DNA from: an uncultured Flavonifractor sp.
GTDB lineage: Bacteria; Bacillota; Clostridia; Oscillospirales; Oscillospiraceae
Direction: 5' to 3'
Assembly: GCA_947384055.1 (NCBI GenBank)
Contig: CANDFO010000063.1
Coordinates: 1 to 14,114, forward strand
Length of the DNA stretch: 14,114 nucleotides
In this document: positions 6,091 through 13,700 of the stretch, piece by piece
Position numbering within the stretch: position 1 is the stretch's first letter
How the letters are laid out: each line of letters opens with the position of its first letter
The notes under the pieces: generated by a model
The model's database searches: none
Told to the model about the DNA's origin: nothing
What the model saw: the letters and a program-made list of their open reading frames with translations, nothing else
Program-made: the position numbers and the translations under genes

Positions 6091-6487
6091 GACGCTCCCC
6101 GACGGAGGAACCGAGCTGGCGGCGCTGCTGGAGCGCAGCGGCGCCGCGTACCGCAGGGAGGGGGAGCGCTTCCGTTTTCTGTTTGCCGCCCGGGGACGCC
6201 GCTGGCAGACGGTGTGCGACTGCCAGCCCGGGCTGGTGCTGGCCTACGGCATTCACCCGGCCCCGGTTGGGGACCCTCAGCCGGCCCTGGAGCTGTGCTG
6301 CCGGCTGAACCGGGTGGTGGTGCAGGGGGGCTTCTTCCTCCAGGAGGAGCGGTTTGTCTTTCGGACCGGAGCCTTTCTGCGGGAGTACTGGCAGGCGCAG
6401 GAGGAGATTGCCCGGGCCTTGGAGTACAACGCGGCCGTGCTGTCCCGCTTCTGGGAGGAGCTGGCGGCCGGCGGAGGGCTGATTTAG
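6059..6487 (+). CDS. Small protein resembling YbjN / type III secretion chaperone fold
   Basis: 142 residues, ATG at 6059, overlapping the previous gene by 32 bases. The order of elements fits the YbjN/CesT-like alpha-beta fold: an N-terminal helix (LAALLERSGAAYRREG), strands FRFLFAARGRRWQTVCDC, a long helix (PALELCCRLNRVVVQG), a strand pair (GGFFLQEERFVFRTGAFL) and a C-terminal helix (IARALEYNAAVLSRFWEEL). Proteins of this fold often bind partner proteins. One encoded directly before a sheath gene could be a chaperone for a particle component or cargo. The assignment rests on pattern, not on a diagnostic motif, so the family name is tentative; that it is a real gene is well supported by codon bias. 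Confidence 0.6.
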   Translation: MEVHPVDRPFETLPDGGTELAALLERSGAAYRREGERFRFLFAARGRRWQTVCDCQPGLVLAYGIHPAPVGDPQPALELCCRLNRVVVQGGFFLQEERFVFRTGAFLREYWQAQEEIARALEYNAAVLSRFWEELAAGGGLI

Positions 6488-6570
6488 AATCTGAATACGC
6501 GGCTCCGGCCGCGGCTTTGGAGAGTTTCCCACGCAGGAACGATTTTGGAATGATAGAAAGGAGGGGCGCT

Positions 6571-6596
6571 CCATACCGCGGAAAACCGCGGTGTGG
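6571..6596 (+). promoter_or_regulatory. Stable hairpin overlapping the sheath ribosome binding site
   Basis: An 11-pair stem (one T-G pair) from CCATACCGCGG and CCGCGGTGTGG encloses AAAA. Its last two bases are the first two of the GGAG used by the ATG at 6606. A second strong site, AAAGGAGG (6557-6564), lies just before the stem. Folding could mask the near site, or bring the far one closer. Confidence 0.55.
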
Positions 6597-6605
6597 AGCA
6601 AGGAC

Positions 6606-8390
6606 ATGGCAGAGTATTTATCCCCAGGCGTATATGTAGAGGAATACGACTCCGGGGCGACTCCCATGCAGGGCGTGGGCACCAGCACCGCGGGATTTGT
6701 AGGTCTGGCGGAGCGGGGCCCCATAGCGGGCCAGCCGCAGCTTGTCACCAGCTTTGCCGACTACAAGCGGATGTACGGCGGATATCTCAGCGAGGCGGCC
6801 TATGGAAATAATCGCTTTCTGCCTTACGCGGTGGAGCAGTTTTTCGCAAACGGAGGGGCACGGGCGTATATCATGCGGGCGGTGCCCGGCGATGCCAGGG
6901 CCGCCGGCCTGACCAGCGGTGTGCTGAAGCTCACCGCCGCCAGCCCCGGCGCGTGGGCGGAAGATATGCGGGTGACAGTATCCCCGGCCAGCAAGGCCAA
7001 AACCCAGGTCCTGTCCGTCTCCGGCGCGGACCTCACTCTGAAAAACGCCGACGGCTTTTATCCCGGCGATGTGGTGGAGCTCTACGACGGGCGTACCGCC
7101 GCCTACGCGACGGTCAAGAGCGTGCTGGACAAGGTGATTACCCTGGACGCCCCCTGCGCCCTGGATGTGGCCGACACCCGGGTGGGCACAAGCAAGTACG
7201 TCCGTACCTGTGAGATCACCATCACCGCCCGCCTGGGGGAGACCGTGGAAGTCTTTGAAAATCTGTCCCTGAAAGAGGGAGCCCTGAACAACGTCTGCGC
7301 CAGGACCCGCCGGTCGGACCTGATTACCGTGGAGGTGCTGGAGACCAAAACGTCAGCCGCCCCCGCCAAGGGCAAGGATAAAGACAAAGACAAGGATGAG
7401 AAGGAGCCCGCGCCTGCGGCGGCTCCCGCTCTGCCTGCCGGCTCCATCGTGCCCTTCATCCTGTGCGGCGGCACAGAGGGGGAGCTGGTGCTCACCCTCC
7501 AGGGGGGAAGCAGCGGCTCGGTCCGCACGGCGACCCCCGACGCTTTCCTGGGCAAGGACGACGGCCCCGGCAGGCGCACCGGTCTCCAGGCCTTCCAGGA
7601 GAACGGCAATGTATCCATCATGGCTATTCCCGGCGTCACCGCGCCGGAGGTCCAGGCTGCCCTCATCGGGTTCTGCGAGGGGAAGAAGAGCTGCTTTGCG
7701 ATCCTGGATGTGCCCATGGAGCTGAAAAAGACCAATGACGTGGCCAATTTCCGTGACATGTACGACTCCACCTATGCGGCCATGTACCACCCCTGGCTGG
7801 AGATGTACGACGCAGGGGCCAAGCGTTCGGCCTATTTCCCGCCCTCCGGGGCTATGGCCGGCATCTACGCCCGCACCGACATCGAGCGGGGCGTTCACAA
7901 GGCCCCCGCCAACGAGGTGGTTCGGGGCTGTACGGGTCTCTCCTGCGCGTACAACGAGGGAGAGCAGGATATCCTCAACCCCATCGGCGTGAATCTGATC
8001 CGCGCCTTTACCGGCCGGGGTATCCGGGTGTGGGGCGCCCGCACCATCAGCTCCAACGGCCTGTGGAAGTACCTGAACGTGCGCCGGCTGTTCATCTATG
8101 TGGAGGAGTCCATCAGGGCGAACACCAACTGGGTGGTCTTTGAGCCCAACTCCGCCGTGCTTTGGGGCCGCGTCACCCGGACCATCGAGACGTTCCTTGC
8201 CACCTGCTGGCGGGACGGCGCTCTGGCGGGGGCCTCGCCCGCTGAGGCCTTCTTTGTGGAGTGCGGTCCCACCACTATGACACAGGATGACATTGACAAC
8301 GGGCGGCTGATCTGTCAGATCGGCATCGCGCCGGTGAAGCCCGCCGAATTTGTGATCTTCCGCATTACCCAGAAGACCGCTTCTGAGTAA
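6606..8390 (+). CDS. Contractile tail sheath protein (Pvc/Afp and phage sheath type)
   Basis: 594 residues from the ATG at 6606, chosen over the in-frame GTG at 6591 because MAEYLSPGVYVEEYDSG is the classic sheath start and GGAG lies at good spacing. Sheath subunits stack around the tube and contract to drive it through a membrane. The N-terminal part has GTSTAGFVGLAERGP and ANGGARAYIMRAVPGDA; the C-terminal part has the conserved sheath handshake region (GIRVWGARTIS, YLNVRRLFIYVEESI, FEPNSAVLWGRV, FFVECGPTTMTQDDIDNGRL). Between about residues 255 and 279 sits a Lys/Asp alternation followed by an Ala/Pro stretch, probably a flexible surface insertion. Only one sheath gene is seen, whereas the Photorhabdus PVC and Serratia Afp loci have three. 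It is followed 33 bases later by the tube gene. Confidence 0.95.
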   Translation: MAEYLSPGVYVEEYDSGATPMQGVGTSTAGFVGLAERGPIAGQPQLVTSFADYKRMYGGYLSEAAYGNNRFLPYAVEQFFANGGARAYIMRAVPGDARAAGLTSGVLKLTAASPGAWAEDMRVTVSPASKAKTQVLSVSGADLTLKNADGFYPGDVVELYDGRTAAYATVKSVLDKVITLDAPCALDVADTRVGTSKYVRTCEITITARLGETVEVFENLSLKEGALNNVCARTRRSDLITVEVLETKTSAAPAKGKDKDKDKDEKEPAPAAAPALPAGSIVPFILCGGTEGELVLTLQGGSSGSVRTATPDAFLGKDDGPGRRTGLQAFQENGNVSIMAIPGVTAPEVQAALIGFCEGKKSCFAILDVPMELKKTNDVANFRDMYDSTYAAMYHPWLEMYDAGAKRSAYFPPSGAMAGIYARTDIERGVHKAPANEVVRGCTGLSCAYNEGEQDILNPIGVNLIRAFTGRGIRVWGARTISSNGLWKYLNVRRLFIYVEESIRANTNWVVFEPNSAVLWGRVTRTIETFLATCWRDGALAGASPAEAFFVECGPTTMTQDDIDNGRLICQIGIAPVKPAEFVIFRITQKTASE

Positions 8391-8423
8391 CGCCGCTGAT
8401 ACAGAAAGGATGGAGAATCGATT

Positions 8424-8903
8424 ATGGCCATCAGTTATCCCTATCGCGTGTTCCGCTACCAGGTGGAGATTGACGGAATCAGCCGGGCGGGTTTTTCGGA
8501 AGTGTCCGGCATGAGCTCCTCCACCGACGCCGTGGAATACCGGGAAGGCGACGACCTGCGCAACACCCCCCGGAAGCTGGCGGGACTGACCAAGTTCGGC
8601 AACGTAACCCTGCGCTGGGGCGTATCCGACGACTCGGACTTCCTGGACTGGATTTACTCCGTGGCGCCCACCAACACTGCGCCTCCCACCGGCATGGTCC
8701 GGCACAATGTGACCATCACTCTTATTGACGACGCGGGGAGCCCCGGCCCCTCCTGGAATCTGATCAATGCCTGGCCCGTGGGCTACACGGTCCCCGACCT
8801 GAACGGTCTGGGCGGTGAGGTGGCCATCCAGTCTCTGGAGCTGTGCCACGAGGGTCTGGAGCACACGGCGGGCAGCGCCGCCGGCACGCCGTCGGCTATC
8901 TGA
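8424..8903 (+). CDS. Main inner tube protein (T4 gp19 / Pvc1 type)
   Basis: 159 residues. The start MAISYPYRVFRYQVEIDG, the motif GFSEVSGMSSSTDAVEYREG and the later FGNVTLRWGVSDDSDFLDWI are typical of the gp19-like tube family, whose hexameric rings stack inside the sheath. The ATG at 8424 follows AAAGGATGGAG. The C-terminus (ELCHEGLEHT) fits the family's last strand. Position straight after the sheath, full length and a terminator-like hairpin directly downstream make this the likely major tube subunit. The two further paralogues at 9775 and 10333 would then be adaptor rings. Identity is secure; the division of roles is inferred from the layout of PVC/Afp particles. Confidence 0.93.
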   Translation: MAISYPYRVFRYQVEIDGISRAGFSEVSGMSSSTDAVEYREGDDLRNTPRKLAGLTKFGNVTLRWGVSDDSDFLDWIYSVAPTNTAPPTGMVRHNVTITLIDDAGSPGPSWNLINAWPVGYTVPDLNGLGGEVAIQSLELCHEGLEHTAGSAAGTPSAI

Positions 8904-8963
8904 GTCTGTTTCGCACGTGGTGAAGGGCGGGACAGACGCTGAAAATCCGCAGTTTTATTAAGC

Positions 8964-9010
8964 GCTCTCCGGCCCACAGGCTCTGGTCTGTGGGCCGCGG
9001 GGAGCCTTTT
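8964..9010 (+). terminator. Strong stem-loop with short T-run between tube and chaperone genes
   Basis: GGCCCACAG pairs with CTGTGGGCC, extended outward after a two-base bulge by GCTCTCC/GGGGAGC, then CTTTT (9006-9010). About 16 pairs in all. It sits between the abundant parts (sheath, tube) and the low-copy parts, where a partial terminator or mRNA stabiliser would set stoichiometry. The T-run is short, so complete termination is unlikely. Confidence 0.6.
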
Positions 9011-9024
9011 GCAAGGAGAGCGAC

Positions 9025-9384
9025 ATGCAGACAGAGTTTGAATTTGAACTGCCCAAAGGCTATGTGGACGCCAACGGGGACCTGCACCGGCAGGGGACCA
9101 TGCGTCTGGCCACGGCAGCGGATGAGATTCTCCCCATGCGGGACCCCAGAGTACAGCAGAATTCCGGCTATCTGACCATTATTCTGCTCTCCCGGGTGAT
9201 TACCAAGCTGGGGACGCTCAGCACCATAAATACCCGCGTCATCGAGGGGCTGTTTACCATGGACCTGGCCTATCTTCAGGACATGTATCAGCGCATCAAT
9301 TTGTCTGAGCTGCCCCATTATCAGGTGAAGTGCCCTCACTGCGAGCGGGAGTTTGAGGTGCCGCTGGATTTTTTGCTGAGCTAG
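9025..9384 (+). CDS. Tail assembly chaperone-like protein (gpG-type short form)
   Basis: 119 residues, ATG at 9025 with AAGGAGAG upstream. It starts with acidic MQTEFEFELPKG and continues with LATAADEILPMRD, SGYLTIILLSRVITKLG, LFTMDLAYLQDMYQRIN and a C-terminal CPHC (103-106). This matches the small 'phage tail assembly protein' regularly encoded after sheath and tube in eCIS and myophage-like loci. Such proteins are expected to hold the tape or core protein until the tube polymerises around it. The single CxxC could bind zinc only together with a second pair, possibly by dimerisation. Its last codons (GAT TTT TTG) form a -1 slippery heptamer, so this is probably the short, majority product of a two-product gene. 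Confidence 0.8.
   Translation: MQTEFEFELPKGYVDANGDLHRQGTMRLATAADEILPMRDPRVQQNSGYLTIILLSRVITKLGTLSTINTRVIEGLFTMDLAYLQDMYQRINLSELPHYQVKCPHCEREFEVPLDFLLS
9355..9375 (+). promoter_or_regulatory. Programmed -1 frameshift site
   Basis: The heptamer T TTT TTG (9369-9375) lies exactly in the zero frame of the chaperone gene, three codons before its TAG. GAGGTG (9355-9360), an internal Shine-Dalgarno, lies eight bases upstream, like the stimulator in the dnaX signal. Downstream, GCCGGA (9389-9394) pairs with TCCGGC (9409-9414). After slipping, ribosomes enter the frame that ends at 9704. Confidence 0.75.
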
Positions 9385-9704
9385 ACTGGCCGGAGGAGGA
9401 GCGCCCTTTCCGGCGGCTGCCCGGCTCCCGGGCGGAGGCGGACGGCCCCTTTGCCTGGCGGGATATTCCCCTCCGGCCGGAGAGCCCTCTGTCCGGCGGC
9501 GGAGGAAGGAGGCCGGCCCTCTATCCCCAGGAGCGGCTGTACCAGGAGATGGCGTTTCTGGCCTACTATCTCCACTGGTCCAGCCGCGCGCTGATGGAGA
9601 TGGACCACCGGGAGCGGCGGCGCTGGTGCCGGGAGGTGTCCGCCATCAACCAGAAGCTCAGCGGCAGTGAGGAAAAGCCCTTTGATATGCACTTTAAGCC
9701 GTGA
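9375..9704 (+). CDS. DUF6760-like module, made as -1 frameshift extension of the chaperone
   Basis: 109 codons in the -1 frame relative to the chaperone, giving a predicted fusion of 226 residues. The first part is Pro/Arg/Glu-rich and probably a linker. The second part (YPQERLYQEMAFLAYYLHW, then MEMDHRERRRWCREVSAIN) is the compact helical pattern that I recognise from DUF6760 proteins encoded beside eCIS tube genes. After the stop at 9354-9356 the frame contains no ATG, GTG or TTG before the ATG at 9549, which would delete part of the conserved helix and has no spaced ribosome site. This argues that translation comes only from the slippery site, as with lambda gpGT. By analogy the extension would bind the core or tape protein. 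Confidence 0.75.
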   Translation, partial: AELDWPEEERPFRRLPGSRAEADGPFAWRDIPLRPESPLSGGGGRRPALYPQERLYQEMAFLAYYLHWSSRALMEMDHRERRRWCREVSAINQKLSGSEEKPFDMHFKP

Positions 9705-9774
9705 AAATTTGCCGCCGGACAGGGGCCGGAGACGGCGTACGCGGGAATGAATTTTGGTGAAACGGGGTGGCGGT

Positions 9775-10251
9775 GTGGCAATTGTGTATCCGGAGCCCAT
9801 ACAGGCGTTCCGTTTTCTGGTGCGGGTAGAGGGCAGTCAGGAGATCTCCGCGGCTTTTTGCTCATTTTCCGGGGTGCGGATGCAGGTGGAGACCGTCCAG
9901 AGCCGGGGCGGGAGCGACAGGCGGGGAGTAAAAGAGAGCATTCCGGTTTTTACCAGCTACGCGCCGGTGACATTGGGCCGGGGCGTGGTGGGAGACAACG
10001 AGTTTCTGGAGTGGATGCTCTCCTCCAGCGCGGACGTGCACAGCGGACCCACCGGCGAGCGTATGCGGCGGACCATTGATGTGGTGACGCTCAACGACCG
10101 GGGGCATCCCGGGGTGATCTGGACTCTGAAGGATGCCATGCCGGTGGGCTATGAGCTCTCGCCCATGGACAGCAGCCGCAGCGAGGTGCTTACCGAGCGC
10201 GTGAGCTTTGCCATCTCGGGAGTCAGACGGAGTACGCAGCCGGTAAGATAG
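9775..10251 (+). CDS. Second gp19-like tube protein (probable adaptor ring)
   Basis: About 158 residues. The frame is open from a TTG at 9754, but the GTG at 9775 is preferred: it follows GGGGTGG and gives VAIVYPEPIQAFRFLVRVEG, collinear with the start of the main tube protein. Further shared features are FCSFSGVRMQVETVQSRGG, TLGRGVVGDNEFLEWML and, near the end, the strand VLTERVSFAISGVRR. It diverges strongly from the main tube protein and has a longer polar loop (GGSDRRGVKESIP). In PVC/Afp particles non-major gp19-like proteins form single layers joining tube and spike; a similar role is inferred here. Confidence 0.88.
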   Translation: MAIVYPEPIQAFRFLVRVEGSQEISAAFCSFSGVRMQVETVQSRGGSDRRGVKESIPVFTSYAPVTLGRGVVGDNEFLEWMLSSSADVHSGPTGERMRRTIDVVTLNDRGHPGVIWTLKDAMPVGYELSPMDSSRSEVLTERVSFAISGVRRSTQPVR

Positions 10252-10283
10252 ACATAATGAAAGATTTATACGCATAACTTCAA

Positions 10284-10305
10284 CCCGGATACATGGAGAT
10301 CCGGG
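10284..10305 (+). promoter_or_regulatory. Leader hairpin ahead of the third tube gene
   Basis: CCCGGAT and ATCCGGG form a seven-pair stem with an eight-base loop, next to a short GCCAG/CTGGC stem (10305-10316). Both lie before the GGGGAGG ribosome site of the gene at 10333. No T-run follows, so it is not a terminator. Confidence 0.35.
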
Positions 10306-10332
10306 CCAGTCCTGGCAGAGGGGAGGAACGGC

Positions 10333-10749
10333 ATGGCGATTTCCGGCGCGTATTTTGAGGTTCTGCTGTCCGGGGCGGGGGCCGCGCTGGCGGGGAGCTT
10401 TCTCTCGGTGTCAGGCCTGGGCATGGAAGCGGAATATGAGTTTTACACCGAGGGGGGGAGCAGTTATCCCCGCTGCTTCCTCAAGGGGGTCCGGCCTCAG
10501 CGCCTGGTACTGGAGCAGGGGGTGCTGACAGTGGCGGACAGCGTATCCGAATTGATCAATATGGTGAATTTGGGCAGGTCTGTGCCGCTGAGCGGCACTG
10601 TGATTTTAAAGGACAGCTTTGGCGGAATTCAGCGGGAGTGGACCATAACAGGGGCCCATTTACAGCGGTATATTGGTCCCCGGCTGGACAGCAATCAGGC
10701 GCAGCTGGCGGTCAGCCGGATGGAGCTGGTCTATAACGGGTGCTGCTGA
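10333..10749 (+). CDS. Third gp19-like tube protein
   Basis: 138 residues, ATG at 10333 with GGGGAGG upstream. MAISGAYFEVLLSGAGAALAGSF, FLSVSGLGMEAEYEFYTEGG, FLKGVRPQRLVLEQGVL and the closing AQLAVSRMELVYNG reproduce the gp19 fold in shortened form. LSGTVILKDSFGGIQREWTI corresponds to the tube's LTLID/LND strand region. With three gp19 members the locus resembles PVC-type particles, in which such paralogues build the layers between tube and spike. The stop TGA overlaps the ATG of the next gene (ATGATGG arrangement at 10747-10751), indicating coupled translation with the giant protein. Confidence 0.85.
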   Translation: MAISGAYFEVLLSGAGAALAGSFLSVSGLGMEAEYEFYTEGGSSYPRCFLKGVRPQRLVLEQGVLTVADSVSELINMVNLGRSVPLSGTVILKDSFGGIQREWTITGAHLQRYIGPRLDSNQAQLAVSRMELVYNGCC

Positions 10750-13700
10750 TGGAGCACATTGCAGTAACGCGTCCGGATATGGGAGTACTGGCCGGAAAAG
10801 TCCCGGCCCTGACGCCTTTTGGCCTCCTGTCATATGCGTTTGCCCAGGCGCTGATGGACCGGATGGGACTGGAGGAGGGCGGTTATCCCGGCCTGCCGCT
10901 GGAACTGCTGGAGGAGGGAGAAGCCGGCCTGCCGGCAGAGGCGAAGGCTCCTGTGATACAATTGCAGCTGGAGCTCCAGTTACAGCTGCTGCTGAACGCC
11001 TTGGACAGGGGCCTTTCAGGTGTGGAGCGGGAAGCGGCAGAGCGCGTCGCGAAGCGGCTGGCGAAACTCCAGACAGGGCAGAAGGCGCAGGCGCGGTTTC
11101 CGGCGGTGGAGCACCGCCTGACTTTGTCTCGCAGGTTTTTTCTCCAGAGACAGGGTCATTCCGGGATGAAAGCGCCTGGTTTTGGAGAAATAGGGCCTCT
11201 CTGGAGAAAAATTGCTGAAAAAATCACGGAGTTCCCGGGTCCGGCTGCCCCGAATGACGCGGGGAAAAAGGGGACTGCCCCGCAGCGGGACAGTCGGCGC
11301 GTCTCCTCAGATGTCCTATGGCCGGAGCACGGGGAAATTCCCGGAGAGCCTGTCTCCCGGACGTGGAGTGATCCCGCTGAATGGGCGCGTCGAAGGGATG
11401 AATTTAAGCGCCTGTATTCACTGCGGCTGAACGCAGTCCGGGCGGGTCTTTTCCCGCCTGAACAGCGGGATTTTTCCTTTCCATATGTCGGTGCGGCTGT
11501 GGAGCAGCCGCTTGCCGGAGGACAGATTGTTCCGGCTGTCCCGTCTCCGGGGGTTCGGCGTACAGAACTTGGGCTCTGTACAGAGACTGTCCTACGGCGG
11601 GCGAAATACGGTGTCTCTTCCAGCGGAGAACTTCCGGCGGCTTGGGGAGCGACTGCTCTGACGTCTCCGGCGGTTGGGCGGGGATTAGACCGATTCTGTC
11701 TGTCTCCCCTTTGGGCCAAAAGCTTTTCAACAACAGGAGCACGGAGGCTTGCCCAGGCAGGAGGGCAGGCAGAACCGGCGCAGATGCCCTGCTTCACGGA
11801 GATGCCGCCCCTTGAACCGGCGCTTCAGGGGTATTCGATATCCGCTCTGCCCCAGGGCGCGACAGCTGCGGCGGCACAGACGGCTGCTTTCCGGCAGGGA
11901 CAGCCGGATTTGGTGTCGGTCCGGGGCCGGCTTGTGGCTGAGGCGTATCCTGGAGTGTATGAGCGGAGGCCGGAGGATGCAGCAGAGGCCGGAGTGCGCA
12001 GCGGGGGTGGATATCCCGGAGAGAACGGCGTTCCGGGCGCCGGAACAGGTTGGCGGAGGGGGGAAGCCCCCGGCGGAGCAGAGGAGCGGATGCGGCCCGG
12101 GGCTTTTGGGCCGCAGGCGCTTGAACGCGGTCGGCTGGAATCCGGAAAACGGGGCCTCTGCCCGGGAATGCAGATAGAGCCGGCAGGACAGAACCCTCAG
12201 GGGGGGCGTGAGAACTGGTCCGGACGGATAAGGCCTGGATACCCCGGGGGGGCGCGGGAGAGAGGGCCTGTGAAGCTCCGGACGGAACTGACAGAGCCTC
12301 TGCGGTCCGGTCGAGATGGAACAAAGGGTCTGCCGGCAGGCGGACAGGAGAGGGCTCAGAGCGCCGGCGGGATTTTCCCCCAGGGGGCGGACCTGCTTTA
12401 CCGGGTGGAGCCGGACGGCGGGGACATTGCCTATGTTCCGAAGGGGGGCGCCGGACCTGAGGAGTTCAGAGCAAAAATCCAGGCGGCGGCATTTGCGGCG
12501 GGCCTAAAGAACGGGCGGCGGCAGGGTTCTCCGGTGAGAACAGACGGACCTGGGGTGCCTCTGGGACAGAAAGGGGGCTTTCTTCCGGCTCTGCGGGGCA
12601 TGGAGCGGAGGGCCTGGGAAGAAGGCCCGCTCCGCACGCTGGGGCTGGCGGAATCTCCCCGGTCCGAATTCCGGAGGATTTGGCAGGCGGACCGGCTTTT
12701 GCAGGGCTTAACGCTGAGTCGGCGGCGGGAGCTGCCGGAGCGTCACGAAATCCCGGGCAGCAGCGGGCTGTGGTCGGCGGCATGGGAGACGGATGGCCTG
12801 TATGGAGTGCCGGACGGAGAATGGCTGACCGCTGGGGCAGGCGGAAAGCTGGATTTGGTGGATTTGCACAGGTCAAAGCCCGGCACGTCCGGTTTGGCTG
12901 AAAAAGCCGCGGCAGGGGAGCGGGGTCGCCGTCTGCCGCCGGACGGACAGCAGGGAATACGCCCCGTAATCCCGGCAGGACCATCTTGGCCGTGGTTGAG
13001 CGGTTCCTGCCCGGAATGGGACCGGAGGAGTTCGGTTCAATCCGGCGCTGTGAGCACGGAGGAGAGATACGGAGCGGGACGGCGGGACGGTAGTCTGACG
13101 CCGGATAAGCGGACCGGGCTAAGACTTGCGGTGCCGGTAAAATTTCGTTTTGTCCATGCCTGGCCGAAGCTGGATGCCTGGAAACTGCCGGAAGGACGCG
13201 CAGACGTTTTGCCGGAGGGAAACGGGGCTGTTGAGCGGAGTGTCCGCCCTCTACAGGGCCTGTTGCATAAGAGAATCGACAATGCGGAACCGGCAGACCG
13301 CGCGGAGCCGCAGCCTGGGCTGTGGCCGGAGCTGGAACACAGGGCCCCGGAAGGGGCGGATCCAGCGGCGGCGCTGCTGGAAAAAAGCGGGGGCGTGGAG
13401 CGGAGCGTCCGCCCTCTACAGGGCCTGTTGCATAAGAGAATCGACAATGCGGAACTGGCAGACCGCGCGGAGCCGCGGTTTGGACTGTGGCCGGAGCTGG
13501 AACACAGGGCCCCGGAAGGGACGGATCCAGCGGCGGCGCTGCTGGAAAAAAGCGGGGGCGTGGGGCGGAGCGTCCGCCCTCTGCAGGGCCTGTTACATAA
13601 GAGAATCGACAATGCAGAACCGGCAGACCGCGCGGAGCCGCGGTTTGGACTTTGGCCGGAGCTGGAACACAGGGTCCCGGAAGAACCGGATCCAGCGGCG

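Noticed and set aside
6498..6513. Hairpin CGCGGC-TCCG-GCCGCG considered as terminator before the sheath gene
   Set aside because: Only six pairs and no T-run; it would also cut the operon before its main product without a visible new promoter.
4458..6748. Two long leftward open frames opposite the start of the particle operon
   Set aside because: Low-complexity Pro/Arg/Ser translation, no ribosome sites, antisense to the coupled forward genes.
7353..8864. Leftward open frame of 503 codons opposite sheath and tube
   Set aside because: It lies antisense to two secure genes, has no family resemblance and is explained by the high GC content.
10673..11218. Rightward frame overlapping the third tube gene and the start of the giant protein
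   Set aside because: It is out of frame with both, lacks a ribosome site and loses GC3 bias; the coupled ATG at 10749 explains the region.
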